A stretch of DNA of 36,791 nt from an uncultured Acinetobacter sp. (GCF_947624825.1 NZ_CANQLZ010000027.1:1-36791); one strand, 5' to 3'; counted from the first letter of the stretch, positions 18,300-28,402 are shown. The notes: generated by a model not told the origin, from the sequence alone. Translations and numbers: made by a program.

Positions 18300-18554
18300 A
18301 TGGCGTCTAAAAAAGCCGGTGGTTCGACTAAAAACGGTCGTGACTCAAATCCTAAAATGCTAGGTGTTAAAATGTACGGCGGTCAATCTGTGACTGCTGG
18401 TAACATTATCGTTCGTCAACGTGGTACTGAATTCCACGCTGGTACAAACGTAGGTATGGGCCGTGACCATACTTTATTTGCTACTGCTGACGGCGTAATC
18501 AAATTCGAAGTGAAAGGTCAATTTGGCCGTCGCTACGTATCTGTTGAAGCGTAA
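18300..18554 (+). CDS. rpmA: 50S ribosomal protein L27
   Basis: Large-subunit protein whose flexible N-terminus reaches the peptidyl-transferase centre. Length 84 aa. The N-terminus reads [16 protein letters not shown]; most gammaproteobacteria have His at position 3 where Ser is seen here. The body ([22 protein letters not shown]) is typical. There is no N-terminal propeptide of the kind cleaved in Firmicutes. The SD (TAGGAG) is well placed. Second gene of the rplU operon, which ends in a strong terminator. Confidence 0.98.
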   Translation: MASKKAGGSTKNGRDSNPKMLGVKMYGGQSVTAGNIIVRQRGTEFHAGTNVGMGRDHTLFATADGVIKFEVKGQFGRRYVSVEA

Positions 18555-18565
18555 GTTTTAATAGA

Positions 18566-18597
18566 AAAAAAGCCCGCACTTGTTGCGGGTTTTTTTA
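18566..18597 (+). terminator. intrinsic terminator of rplU-rpmA
   Basis: Stem CCCGCA (18573-18578) with TGCGGG (18584-18589), loop CTTGT, preceded by an A run and followed by eight T. Confidence 0.92.
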
Positions 18598-18730
18598 TGC
18601 CTCTACATCATGATGGATAAAAGCAGCTTCTTTTTAGACATAAAACAACAAAACTGCTGATTTTCTCCTAAATTAGCAATGCTATTTGGTTTAACATGAC
18701 ATAAATACTTAACAACATAAGCGTGATCAG

Positions 18731-19417
18731 ATGAATTTGTTAGCGAAAACACTCAGTGCAATGGCAGTCGGTGCAATCAGCCTGACACCGTTAATGGTCA
18801 CTACTACCTATGCAGCCCCTGCAACTGAACAAGTGGCGACCCAAAATTTAGTCAAACAACTCAGCGCCATTCAAAGTTTAACGGCTAACTTTGAACAAAG
18901 TACAAAAACGTCAGGTAAAGCCAATCAAAATAAAGGTTTATCGGCACAACACATGAACCAAACTTTTAAAGGGGTCATGCAAGTTGAGCGTCCGGGCAAG
19001 TTTTCTTGGCAAATTAATAGCCCTGTTAAGCAAACGATTGTGAGTACTGGGCGCACGGTTTGGATTTATGATCCTGATTTACAACAAGCCATTCGTCAAA
19101 ACCTCGATGAGCAAGTGGCCAATACTCCAGCTTTATTATTGTCAGGTAATACCACACAAATTCAGCAGGCCTATCGTATTTCGCAGCCTGATAAAACCAA
19201 AACCTATTACACCTTATATCCAAAAGACAAAGAGGGTGCATTTCAAAGCTTAACCATTAGCTTTGGCGCTAAAAATGCACCGACCTTAATGATCTTGCAA
19301 GATTCATTGGGTCAAACCACGCATGTACGTTTCAATAATGTCAAAGTGAATGCCAAAATTCCGGCGTCTACTTTTAACTTTACCCCGCCTAAAGGTACAG
19401 ACATTATTGAGCAGTAA
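18731..19417 (+). CDS. lolA: outer-membrane lipoprotein carrier protein LolA
   Basis: Periplasmic chaperone that takes lipoproteins from the LolCDE exporter to LolB in the outer membrane. It has 228 aa with a Sec signal peptide ending about residue 28-29 (TTYAA). The mature part shows the LolA pattern: an early LxSxxANFEQ segment, then GVMQVERPGKFSW (FxWxI), TVWIYDPDLQQA, and a C-terminal DxLGQTTxVRFxNVxVN strand pair. An insertion rich in Gln/Lys/Ser at about residues 58-75 lengthens the first loop compared with E. coli LolA. Preceded by the rpmA terminator and followed by its own terminator, so monocistronic. Confidence 0.93.
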   Translation: MNLLAKTLSAMAVGAISLTPLMVTTTYAAPATEQVATQNLVKQLSAIQSLTANFEQSTKTSGKANQNKGLSAQHMNQTFKGVMQVERPGKFSWQINSPVKQTIVSTGRTVWIYDPDLQQAIRQNLDEQVANTPALLLSGNTTQIQQAYRISQPDKTKTYYTLYPKDKEGAFQSLTISFGAKNAPTLMILQDSLGQTTHVRFNNVKVNAKIPASTFNFTPPKGTDIIEQ

Positions 19418-19430
19418 GTTGTATGTGCCA

Positions 19431-19461
19431 AAAGAGCAGCCTATGAGCTGCTCTTTTTGTT
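19431..19461 (+). terminator. intrinsic terminator of lolA
   Basis: Ten-base stem AAAGAGCAGC (19431-19440) with GCTGCTCTTT (19447-19456), loop CTATGA, followed by more T. Confidence 0.9.
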
Positions 19462-19551
19462 TAAAAAATGGCACATTGAGCTGCATTTTTTAGCATGGAA
19501 TTTTTTTGGACGCTATAGTGTGGCTTCGTTTTGGCTAGAGATTGTGGTGTC

Positions 19552-20307
19552 ATGCAAAAAGTTGCAGTGTGGATGATGATGGGCTTAACAGTTTTACTGA
19601 CGGCATGTCAGCCTAAACATGCACCGCATCCAAGTGACCCAAAACCCGAAGCCGCTAAAGTGGTGCTGTTGAGTAGTCAAAGTATACAGATGAATCTACC
19701 ACGCGCTGAAGTCTGTGAGTCAGAAGGTTGTGAGCGTTATAACTTGCACACGGTACACACCAACTTGCCATGGATTGATGCTTACTTTGTAAAACGTTTA
19801 ACCCAACTTGCACCCAAAGCCTTTGATATAGCGCAACAGCGGATTGTACCTGATTTAAATGAGCCAGCCTCATTGGCGCATCATCAGCACTTTGTCAGTT
19901 ATATTGCGCAAAGAAATCAGTTGGCTTTGTTTACTTTGCAAAGTAATAGCTCTGGCACGCATTTGCCGCACAGTCTATTGCATCAAGAATATGTCAATTT
20001 AGATTTAAATCTACAACAGCGTTTAGCGCTCAGTGATGTATTGCAAAAAAATCAGCAGGCAGCTTTATTGAGCTTGTTATATCGTCACAATGAAGCATGG
20101 CTTAAAGTACGTCAGATTGAAGCTGAGCAACTCAAACTCAGTGACAATTTTTATTTTGCAGCACAAGGCTTCACCTTGGTGTATCCAGTTTTTGAATTAG
20201 GCAACTATAGCGAGGGTATGACCGAACTACATATTCCCTATAGCGCTTTATCTGACATTATTAAGCCTGAATATTTACCAAGTTTGCCAAGTGATATGAA
20301 ACCTTAA
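19552..20307 (+). CDS. lipoprotein with DUF3298/RsiV-like domain (second copy)
   Basis: From the ATG at 19552 it is 251 aa, with a lipoprotein signal ending in LTAC (Cys19). A TTG 21 bases upstream (19531) gives a longer frame but puts charged residues before the signal, so I prefer the ATG. It is a diverged paralogue of the protein at 6972-7745. Both share, in order, a Cys-containing pair near the mature N-terminus, NxPWIDxYF, VSYIAQ/VSQHYQ, LQQRLALSDV, LSDNFYF and LVYPVFELGNYSEGMTELxxPY. Function unknown; likely envelope-located. Preceded by the lolA terminator and followed by serS without a clear terminator. Confidence 0.82.
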   Translation: MQKVAVWMMMGLTVLLTACQPKHAPHPSDPKPEAAKVVLLSSQSIQMNLPRAEVCESEGCERYNLHTVHTNLPWIDAYFVKRLTQLAPKAFDIAQQRIVPDLNEPASLAHHQHFVSYIAQRNQLALFTLQSNSSGTHLPHSLLHQEYVNLDLNLQQRLALSDVLQKNQQAALLSLLYRHNEAWLKVRQIEAEQLKLSDNFYFAAQGFTLVYPVFELGNYSEGMTELHIPYSALSDIIKPEYLPSLPSDMKP

Positions 20308-20405
20308 AAATGGGGCAATTGTTGTAATAAGACACAGCAAGCAAGCGTGATTACTGTATTTTTTGCGTTGAACAGCTTACACTATAGGCAGTTTTTTTCT
20401 TTTAA

Positions 20406-21686
<1,281 letters not shown>

Positions 21687-21703
21687 GCAGGTTTAATTTT
21701 GTG

Positions 21704-21735
21704 ATTACGATGCCTATAGGGCATCGTAATTTTTT
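21704..21735 (+). terminator. intrinsic terminator of serS
   Basis: Eleven-base perfect stem ATTACGATGCC (21704-21714) with GGCATCGTAAT (21720-21730), loop TATAG, then TTTTT. Confidence 0.92.
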
Positions 21736-21768
21736 GGACAATCAAAGACAAATCTTGAGAGGCTCGCC

Positions 21769-23145
21769 GTGGATATCTTTCCCATCTCTTTAAAGTTGCA
21801 ACAGCAACCTTGTTTGATTGTCGGTGGTGGACATATTGCCTACCGTAAAGCGCTGCTGCTGCAAAAAGCCGGTGCATGTATTGATGTAGTTTCACCTGAT
21901 ATTGAAGACAATTTACGTGAATTGGTCAGCCAAAGTCTGGGTCAATATATTGAAGCGCCTTTTAGTACAGATTTTCCTCTTGCGCATTATCGTTTAGTGA
22001 TTGCCGCAACCGATCAAGCCGATGTTAACCAAGCAGTGTTTGAGGTATGTGAAGCGCACAATATCTTGGTCAATAGTGTCGATGATCCACCCCATTGCCG
22101 TTTTATGGTGCCTGCGATTGTAGATCGTTCGCCTTTGGTGATTTCAATTGCCAGTAACGGCACATCGCCAGTTTTATCGCGCCAAATTCGTACCCAACTA
22201 GAAAGCACGATTCCACATGGTATGGGAAAATTGGCCGCATTTTCAGGTCAATGGCGTACGCGTGTTAAAGCCAAAATTGTCAATCCGGATGAACGTCGTA
22301 TTTTTTGGGAAGACCTGTATGCAGGTCCACTTAAAGAACAGGTGTTTAGTGATAATGTAGTTGAAGCTGAGCGTTTAATTGAGCAGGCTTTAAACACATG
22401 GCAAACGCCAAAAGGCGAAGTGTATTTAGTGGGTGCAGGTCCGGGTGACCCTGAGCTACTGACTTTAAAAGCTTTACGTTTAATGCAACAAGCTGACGTG
22501 GTGATTTACGATCGTTTGGTGTCGCAGCCAATTATGGACTTGTGTCGCCGTGATGCAGAAAAAGTCTATGTGGGTAAAGCGCGTGCTAATCATGCTGTGC
22601 CACAAGAAGGTATTAACGCCTTGTTGGTCAAATATGCGCAACAAGGTAAACGTGTTTGTCGCTTAAAAGGCGGTGATCCATTTATCTTTGGGCGTGGTGG
22701 CGAAGAAATTGAAGAGCTGTTTGCTGCAGGTGTGCCATTTCAAGTGGTGCCGGGCATTACTGCTGCATCAGGCTGTTCTGCCTATGCAGGTATTCCTTTG
22801 ACCCATCGTGACTATGCACAAAGCGTACGTTTTTTAACGGGGCATTTAAAAGAAGGCTCACCTGAATTGCCGTGGCAAGAGTTGGTGTATGAAAATCAAA
22901 CCCTTGTGCTGTATATGGGCTTGGTGGGCTTAGAGAAAATTTGTCAGCGCTTAATTGAATATGGTCAACGTCCTGATATGCCGGTGGCGTTGGTGTCTAA
23001 AGGCACAACACCTGAGCAAAAAGTTGTGGTTGGCACTTTAGCCGATATTGTCAGTCAAATCAGCGCACATCAAATTCAAGCACCCACTTTAACTATTATT
23101 GGTGAAGTGGTCCGTTTACGTGAAAAATTACAGTGGCAAGGCTAA
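21769..23145 (+). CDS. cysG: siroheme synthase (trifunctional CysG)
   Basis: Makes siroheme for sulfite and nitrite reductases from uroporphyrinogen III. The C-terminal SUMT part does two SAM-dependent methylations. The N-terminal part oxidises precorrin-2 with NAD and inserts iron. The 458-aa length equals the fused E. coli form. The NAD-binding GGGHIAYRKA lies near residue 19, and the bimodular linker runs to about 215. The methyltransferase begins with VYLVGAGPGDPELLTLKA and carries the RLKGGDPFIFGRGGEE loop. The start is GTG at 21769 with GAGG 7-10 bases upstream. Next gene trmL follows 30 bases later. Confidence 0.96.
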   Translation: MDIFPISLKLQQQPCLIVGGGHIAYRKALLLQKAGACIDVVSPDIEDNLRELVSQSLGQYIEAPFSTDFPLAHYRLVIAATDQADVNQAVFEVCEAHNILVNSVDDPPHCRFMVPAIVDRSPLVISIASNGTSPVLSRQIRTQLESTIPHGMGKLAAFSGQWRTRVKAKIVNPDERRIFWEDLYAGPLKEQVFSDNVVEAERLIEQALNTWQTPKGEVYLVGAGPGDPELLTLKALRLMQQADVVIYDRLVSQPIMDLCRRDAEKVYVGKARANHAVPQEGINALLVKYAQQGKRVCRLKGGDPFIFGRGGEEIEELFAAGVPFQVVPGITAASGCSAYAGIPLTHRDYAQSVRFLTGHLKEGSPELPWQELVYENQTLVLYMGLVGLEKICQRLIEYGQRPDMPVALVSKGTTPEQKVVVGTLADIVSQISAHQIQAPTLTIIGEVVRLREKLQWQG

Positions 23146-23175
23146 GGCCTTCCCCATGCAATAGGTAGAACTTTC

Positions 23176-23652
23176 GTGATCCATGTTGTGTTATACGAAC
23201 CAGAAATTCCTGCCAACACAGGCAATATCATTCGTTTATGTGCCAATACCGGTGCACAGCTGCATTTGGTCAAACCTTTAGGTTTTGAATTGGATGATAA
23301 AAAACTCAAACGCGCAGGTTTGGACTATCACGAATATGCCAATATGCAAATTTGGGATAACATCGACCAATGCCTTGCAGATTTAGCCAATAAAGGCATT
23401 GGAGCGGATGCAATCTATCCTTTAACCACCAAAGGTAGCCAAACCCCGCATACCTCGGATTTAAATCGTCCGATTGCATTGCTGATGGGACCTGAAACCC
23501 GCGGCTTACCGGAACAGGTGCGTTTAATGTTTCCACAAGAGCATTGGATTCGTTTGCCGATGGCGGAAAATTCACGTAGTTTGAATTTATCCAATGCCAC
23601 TGCGGTGATTGTGTATGAAGCATGGCGTCAGCAGGGCTTTAAAACCTTATAA
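23176..23652 (+). CDS. trmL: tRNA (cytidine/uridine-34 2'-O)-methyltransferase TrmL
   Basis: SPOUT-class enzyme that 2'-O-methylates the wobble base of tRNA-Leu isoacceptors using SAM. It has 158 aa, the usual length for this minimal SPOUT enzyme. The N-terminal [17 protein letters not shown] motif is diagnostic. The knot region carries [11 protein letters not shown] and [19 protein letters not shown], which form the cofactor pocket. The start is GTG at 23176. It follows cysG and is closed by a strong terminator, so a cysG-trmL unit is likely. Confidence 0.95.
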   Translation: MIHVVLYEPEIPANTGNIIRLCANTGAQLHLVKPLGFELDDKKLKRAGLDYHEYANMQIWDNIDQCLADLANKGIGADAIYPLTTKGSQTPHTSDLNRPIALLMGPETRGLPEQVRLMFPQEHWIRLPMAENSRSLNLSNATAVIVYEAWRQQGFKTL

Positions 23653-23682
23653 AAAAAACCACCCCATTGGGGTGGTTTTTTG
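23651..23682 (+). terminator. intrinsic terminator of trmL
   Basis: Nine-base stem AACCACCCC (23657-23665) with GGGGTGGTT (23669-23677), tiny ATT loop, followed by T run; A run on the other side. Confidence 0.9.
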
Positions 23683-23750
23683 TTTAGCATCTTTTTTATT
23701 GCCACAATTTTAGTTATAACCTGTGTAAGAACATCACAAGTGAGCTTAGG

Positions 23751-24197
23751 GTGCCAATTCAACCATTATTAAAACATCAATTCAGTCTATGCCTGATCTT
23801 CATGAGCTGTAATAGCAATCTCTTTGCGCATGATGAAGCTGTAGTCCAACAAGTAGCCTCTATACAACCCTATACGCGTGCTGAAATTCAAACTGCATTA
23901 CAAAGCATGCAACAACATATGAATCAAAAAATTGAGGCATGGGGCAAAACCTTAACGCAAAATGATTTTGAACGGACTTGGCGTGGCCGAGAGCTGACCA
24001 AAGCTAAGCGTCAAGAAGTGTGTGGCATTTATCAAAGCGTAGTCAATGATATGTATAACGCAGCCTATATTAATCGTGGACGTTTAAGCATCGCAGGGCA
24101 AAAGCTATTACAAGATCGTAACGCTTTTATTCAAAGTTTAGGTTTTAAAGATAATCGCATTGATACGCAAATGGGCTTTTACTGCCGCTTGCGTTAA
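23751..24197 (+). CDS. hypothetical exported protein, 148 aa
   Basis: I do not recognise a family. The GTG at 23751 yields a signal peptide (Lys8-His9, then a hydrophobic core to about residue 18, and a possible cleavage after LFA at residue 26). The ATG at residue 18 would lose the signal. The mature protein is helical and charged, with a Trp-Arg-Gly-Arg centre (FERTWRGRELTKAKRQEV), two cysteines far apart and a C-terminal GFYCRLR. A bidirectional terminator separates it from the convergent permease gene. The start codon is uncertain because the SD is weak. Confidence 0.65.
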   Translation: MPIQPLLKHQFSLCLIFMSCNSNLFAHDEAVVQQVASIQPYTRAEIQTALQSMQQHMNQKIEAWGKTLTQNDFERTWRGRELTKAKRQEVCGIYQSVVNDMYNAAYINRGRLSIAGQKLLQDRNAFIQSLGFKDNRIDTQMGFYCRLR

Positions 24198-24202
24198 GAC
24201 AT

Positions 24203-24231
24203 AAAAAAGGCGCATCAAGCGCCTTTTTTTA
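24203..24231. terminator. bidirectional terminator between 148-aa gene and permease gene
   Basis: Stem GGCGC (24209-24213) with GCGCC (24219-24223), extended by flanking A and T runs on both sides, loop ATCAA. It sits between two converging genes and should serve both. Confidence 0.85.
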
Positions 24232-24241
24232 ATACCCAATT

Positions 24242-25636
24242 TTAACGTTCGTCAAACTCGTTGTGTTGTGGAGCAGGTTGTTTAAAGCCTTTGGTTTTAT
24301 AACCTAAGTATAAAATCCCCAGCATTGCCCACCATAAACCATATTTTAACGAGTCCTCTTCAATTTCAAGCCATAAGGCAAATACGCTAATGAAACCTAA
24401 TAAAGGCACAATCACATAATTGAGAATATCTTTAAAGGTTTTGGTACGCCCATCACGTAATGCATAACGTGAAATCACCGATAAATTGACAAAGGTGAAT
24501 GCAGTTAAAGCACCAAAGCTAATTAATGAGATGACCATGTCTAAATCCATAAAGCCTGCGGTTAACGCCACAACACCCACAATTAAAATATTGTAAGACG
24601 GTGTAAAGCTTTTTGGACTAATATGACCAAAGATCTTCTTGTTAATCACGCCATCACGACCCATCACATACATTAAACGTGATACGCCGGCATGCGCTGA
24701 AATACCAGATGCCATAACAGTCACAATGGCAAAGCCAAGTACATAAGCTTGGAACAACGAACCACCCACCAACATAAGAATTTCAGGTTGTGTTTCAGCA
24801 ATGTTTTCAAAATAACTGCCCGGATTATTCGGGAAGTAAATTTGCATAAAGTAGGTGCTGACAATAAAAATCACACCTGCAATGAGTGCAGTTAAGAAAA
24901 TTGCTTTGGGTAAGGTTTTTTCTGTATCTTTGGTTTCTTCAGCTAATGAACTCAGTGAGTCAAAACCTGTGAAGGAGAAGCATAGTAAAGTGGCACCGGT
25001 AATCAATGCACCAACAGAGGTCAGCTCGTTCCAAAAAGGTTCAAGACTCCATAATTGATAACGTGCATCAGCTGAAATTGGGCCATCGGCATTCAAGCCT
25101 GCTTGTAATTTGCTGTATACAAGGTAAGTAAATACTGCAATTACAATCAACTGTACAAACACAATCAGACTGTTAAAGTTGGCAACAAAACGTGCACCAC
25201 GTAAGTTGATCCCCGTCATAAAGGCTGTAAGCACCACCACCCAAACCCAATGATTGACAGCAGGGAAGAGCGCTTCTAAATAAATCACCGCCAAAATAAT
25301 GTTCACCATTGGCGAGAGTAAATAATCAAGCCACGACGACCAACCCACCATAAAGCCCACATTGGGGTGAATGGATTTTTGTGCATAGGTGTACGCCGAA
25401 CCCGAAGATGGATAACGACGGATCATATGACCATAGCTAAGTGAAGTTAATAAAATTGCCACTAAGGCAAAAATATAAGAGGTTGGAACATGAAGATTAC
25501 TTTCGTCAGATACCAAACCAAAGGTATCAAACAAGGTCATGGGTTGGATATAAGCCAAACCAATAATAATAATATGCCACAGCCCTAGCGTTTTTTGCAG
25601 TTTCGCTACCGATTGAGTCCCATGAACATTAGTCAA
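24242..25636 (-). CDS. APC-family permease, PuuP-like (putrescine or amino acid importer)
   Basis: An inner-membrane amino-acid/polyamine/organocation transporter, 464 aa with about 12 hydrophobic segments. The first segment carries GLAYIQPMTLFDTFGLVS, followed by RRYPSSGSAYTYAQKSIHPNVGFMVGW. Both closely recall E. coli PuuP, the putrescine importer, more than generic amino-acid permeases. The TTG at 25636 is the likely start: AGAGGA lies 8 bases upstream. No polyamine-catabolism genes are nearby, so the substrate assignment is inference. It is monocistronic: the 253 bases upstream hold the terminator of the alcohol dehydrogenase gene, and a bidirectional terminator follows. Confidence 0.85.
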   Translation of the reverse strand: MTNVHGTQSVAKLQKTLGLWHIIIIGLAYIQPMTLFDTFGLVSDESNLHVPTSYIFALVAILLTSLSYGHMIRRYPSSGSAYTYAQKSIHPNVGFMVGWSSWLDYLLSPMVNIILAVIYLEALFPAVNHWVWVVVLTAFMTGINLRGARFVANFNSLIVFVQLIVIAVFTYLVYSKLQAGLNADGPISADARYQLWSLEPFWNELTSVGALITGATLLCFSFTGFDSLSSLAEETKDTEKTLPKAIFLTALIAGVIFIVSTYFMQIYFPNNPGSYFENIAETQPEILMLVGGSLFQAYVLGFAIVTVMASGISAHAGVSRLMYVMGRDGVINKKIFGHISPKSFTPSYNILIVGVVALTAGFMDLDMVISLISFGALTAFTFVNLSVISRYALRDGRTKTFKDILNYVIVPLLGFISVFALWLEIEEDSLKYGLWWAMLGILYLGYKTKGFKQPAPQHNEFDER

Positions 25637-25824
25637 CGGCGTTATCCTCTTAATCGTTGATCAAGGATCAGTCATTGTGTATAAGGATCGTTTGAGACGA
25701 ACGATCCCCCCATAGATAAAATAAAACTGCGCCAATCTACTTCAAATGTGTGCATTTGTCAGCAGCTGTATCTTGCTGCTAGCACAAAATATGCCATGTT
25801 GTTGAAGCGAAACTAGCAAACAAT

Positions 25825-25855
25825 AAAAGCCTGATGCTCAAAAAAACATCAGGCT
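25825..25855 (-). terminator. intrinsic terminator of the alcohol dehydrogenase transcript
   Basis: Stem GCCTGATG (25829-25836) with CATCAGGC (25847-25854). On the minus strand it is followed by TTTTATT. The rest of 25637-25889 holds no gene; it should contain the permease promoter, which I could not place with confidence. Confidence 0.82.
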
Positions 25856-25889
25856 GATTTTTGCGCTATATTGGCGTAAATTTTTTAAA

Positions 25890-27074
25890 TTACCAAGCTT
25901 TTTCTAAGATCTGCTTTAAATCATGCAAGGTGGCTTCTTTAGGATTATAAATAATGGAACCATCGTTCAGGGCTTTGTCAGCAATTTCATCAAATTGTGC
26001 TTGGCTGACTTTATGGGTTTCACGCAATGTGCGTGGTAATTGGGTGAGGCTATATAAGCGATCGCGCATGGTGCTAATGCTGCGGATGGTTTTTTCAGCC
26101 CGTAAGTGTGCAGACGTTTGTGCATAGATTTCAGCACCGGCAAACGGCAATAATAAATCTGCGATTTTATCGCCATTGACCGATTGATTGTATTCAAGCA
26201 CGTAAGGCAAAAACAGATTCATACATAAACCATGCGGTAAATGTGCAACTGCACCTAAAGCATGCCCTAAGGAATGTACCAAGCCGACCATAGAATTAGA
26301 AAATGCAATGCCTGCCATGGTAGAAGCTTGAGCAAGTTCTAAGCGCGCTTGAGCATCTTCAGGGTTATCTAATACATGAAACAGATTTTCACTAATTTTT
26401 TTAATTGCCGCTGTCGCATAAGCATCACTAATTGGATTGGCTGCCATACAGGTATAAGCTTCAATGGCATGCGTCATGGCATCCATTGCTGTCATTGCGG
26501 TTAAATGAGGTGGCAAGGTTTGGGTCATGCGTGGATCTAAAATCGCTGCATGTGGCATTAAGTAATACGACGCAAATGCTATTTTGACATTTTTTTCAGG
26601 ATCAGCCACTACAGCCACCATGGTCACTTCAGAACCCGTTCCTGACGTGGTGGGAATCACAAAAAACGGTTTAAGCGGTTTAGGTAAATTGTGAGCGCCG
26701 GAATATTGCAATAGGTCGTCACCACCTTCAGAGACTAAAATATTGGTGGCTTTTGAGGTATCAATGACTGAACCACCACCGACGGCAATAATCGCATCAC
26801 ATTGTTGCTCACGGTACAGTTGGGCTGCTAGGCGTACGGTATGTAAACTTGAATCTGGTGGCACATCATCAAAAATGCCCGCAATTACGCTATCGCTTGC
26901 TGCAAATGCTGCTTCAATAGGGGTTAAAAGTTGATTCTGACGCACGCCTTTGTCGGTAATAATGAGGACACGTTTAGCACCCAAAGTTGCCAGTTCAAAG
27001 GGGATGTGTTCAAGTGCTGCATGACCTGCAATGACTTTCACCGGACAGAAAAATTCGTAATAAGGCTTAGCCAT
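25890..27074 (-). CDS. iron-containing alcohol dehydrogenase
   Basis: Group III Fe-dependent alcohol dehydrogenase that interconverts alcohols and aldehydes with NAD(P). It has 394 aa from the ATG at 27074, which has GGAG 8 bases upstream; a GTG three codons earlier is the alternative. The dinucleotide site GGGSVIDTSKA is at about residues 95-105. Metal ligands are visible in DAMTHAIEAY (Asp and His three apart plus one), in HSLGHALGA and in LPHGLCMN. Substrate not deducible. Its start overlaps the end of the SCP2-like gene by 8 bases, so the two are translationally coupled. It ends the run rpoD, ybeD, lipB, SCP2-like, adh. Confidence 0.93.
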   Translation of the reverse strand: MAKPYYEFFCPVKVIAGHAALEHIPFELATLGAKRVLIITDKGVRQNQLLTPIEAAFAASDSVIAGIFDDVPPDSSLHTVRLAAQLYREQQCDAIIAVGGGSVIDTSKATNILVSEGGDDLLQYSGAHNLPKPLKPFFVIPTTSGTGSEVTMVAVVADPEKNVKIAFASYYLMPHAAILDPRMTQTLPPHLTAMTAMDAMTHAIEAYTCMAANPISDAYATAAIKKISENLFHVLDNPEDAQARLELAQASTMAGIAFSNSMVGLVHSLGHALGAVAHLPHGLCMNLFLPYVLEYNQSVNGDKIADLLLPFAGAEIYAQTSAHLRAEKTIRSISTMRDRLYSLTQLPRTLRETHKVSQAQFDEIADKALNDGSIIYNPKEATLHDLKQILEKAW

Positions 27075-27609
27075 GCTGATCACTCCGTTTTAAATAAGAT
27101 TGCGCCACTTTTAAATAAATATTGGCAGCACCACGTAATTTGTCTTTTAAGGGTAATTGAGTTGGATATTGTTTGACGGCAAGTTCAGCCACAAGTTTAG
27201 GTAAAATCAGTGCTTCCATTTTATTTAAGCAACGCACCAAACGAATGGCATAGCTTAAATCGCCATCTGCTACCATACGGTCATTGGCAAAGGCTTGGGC
27301 GGTACTTTCTTGAAAAGAAAACACCAAAAAGGCATGATGCATATGTTTAAAACGCACCGTCAAATCAGGCTTGTCTGCATATTCATTGAGTAAATTCAAC
27401 TGTCCATTTGAGTTGACTTGTGCCACAAAAGCAGGACCATTCGGGAAGACACTCATCGAGAGTACAAATCCTACCGGAAATTGACTGATTTCGTGTTGCA
27501 CTTCTTGATCGACTTGGCTTGCCATGACCAAACCACGCCCAATCACGTCCATCATGGTTTTGACATAGATTTGCTGTAATGTGGGTTTAACGGCGCTTGC
27601 TGCAATCAC
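27067..27609 (-). CDS. SCP2-like (sterol carrier protein 2 fold) protein
   Basis: The protein has 180 aa and probably binds a lipid or acyl group. It has no signal peptide. The central part (about 50-130) reads like an SCP2 domain: FVLSMSVFPNGPAFVAQVN strands, then DKPDLTVRFKHMHHAFLVF, and a short ANDRMVADGDLSYAIRLVR helix region. The start is GTG at 27609, supported by AAGGA 7 bases upstream; no in-frame ATG is better. It overlaps the Fe-alcohol dehydrogenase gene by 8 bases, suggesting a shared lipid- or aldehyde-related task (inference). Family call is from pattern recognition only. Confidence 0.7.
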   Translation of the reverse strand: MIAASAVKPTLQQIYVKTMMDVIGRGLVMASQVDQEVQHEISQFPVGFVLSMSVFPNGPAFVAQVNSNGQLNLLNEYADKPDLTVRFKHMHHAFLVFSFQESTAQAFANDRMVADGDLSYAIRLVRCLNKMEALILPKLVAELAVKQYPTQLPLKDKLRGAANIYLKVAQSYLKRSDQHG

Positions 27610-27646
27610 AGATGCATCCTTTTTTTATTAAAGATTATTTTTTAAT

Positions 27647-28303
27647 TTAAGCATCAATCACTTGAATATCACTAAAGTAACCGCTCGTGGTTAAACTTGC
27701 AATCATATCGCGGCATAAGTCATCAAAGCGGGGATAATTAGGCACCAAATCCATGACCCGAACCATTTCAAGTCCAGCATAGCCACACGGATTAATGGTT
27801 TGAAAACCAAATAAGTCGCAATCGATGTTAAGTGCTAAGCCATGATAACTACGACCTTTACGAATTTTAAAACCGAGTGAGCCAATTTTACGCTCATTGA
27901 CATAAACGCCCGGTGCATCTGCTTTGGCATAGGCAGCAATGCCATACTTTTGCAGCAAATGAATCATCAGGTTTTCAGCATAGCTGACCAAAGTTCTGAC
28001 ATTCCAACCTAGACGATTGAGATCAAACATAAAGTAAGCCACCAATTGTCCCGGACCATGCCATGTCACTTGACCACCACGGTCGCTTTGCACCAATGGA
28101 ATATGGCTTGGCATTAGCACATGCTCAGGTTTGCCGGCTTGCCCTTGGGTGAGTACCTCATGATGCTGCAAAATCCACAGTTCATCGGGTGTGGTTTCAT
28201 CACGCTGTTCGGTTAAGCTTTTCATCTCTAAAAAGCGTGCTTCATACGGGGTTAAGTCGTGATAATGACGAATTACTAAAGCAGGTTTAACCACATCTGT
28301 CAC
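27647..28303 (-). CDS. lipB: octanoyl-[ACP]:protein N-octanoyltransferase LipB
   Basis: Transfers octanoyl from acyl-carrier protein to lipoyl domains, the first step of lipoate synthesis. From the GTG at 28303 it is 218 aa. That start has AGGA 8 bases upstream; the frame extends to a TTG at 28321, but a perfect -10 at 28339-28344 leaves little leader for it. The [12 protein letters not shown] motif is at 75-86. The catalytic pair is Lys139 (in RKIGSLG) and Cys173 (in INPCGYAG). It lies downstream of ybeD, as in E. coli, but separated from it by a terminator. LipA is not in the window. Confidence 0.95.
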   Translation of the reverse strand: MTDVVKPALVIRHYHDLTPYEARFLEMKSLTEQRDETTPDELWILQHHEVLTQGQAGKPEHVLMPSHIPLVQSDRGGQVTWHGPGQLVAYFMFDLNRLGWNVRTLVSYAENLMIHLLQKYGIAAYAKADAPGVYVNERKIGSLGFKIRKGRSYHGLALNIDCDLFGFQTINPCGYAGLEMVRVMDLVPNYPRFDDLCRDMIASLTTSGYFSDIQVIDA

Positions 28304-28338
28304 AGTATGTGTCCTATACAATCGAACAAGTGCTGCTG

Positions 28339-28344
28339 ATTATA
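28339..28344 (-). promoter_or_regulatory. -10 element of candidate lipB promoter
   Basis: A perfect TATAAT on the minus strand between the ybeD terminator and lipB. No good -35 is seen 17 bases upstream. The predicted transcript begins near 28332 with a leader of about 29 bases to the GTG at 28303. Confidence 0.45.
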
Positions 28345-28373
28345 AGATGAATTAACATAAAAAGGTGAGCCAT

Positions 28374-28402
28374 AAAAAAACACGCAAAGTGCGTGTTTTT
28401 TT
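28374..28402 (-). terminator. intrinsic terminator of ybeD
   Basis: Stem CACGCA (28381-28386) with TGCGTG (28390-28395), extended by A and T runs on each side, AAG loop. It begins right after the ybeD stop. Confidence 0.85.
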
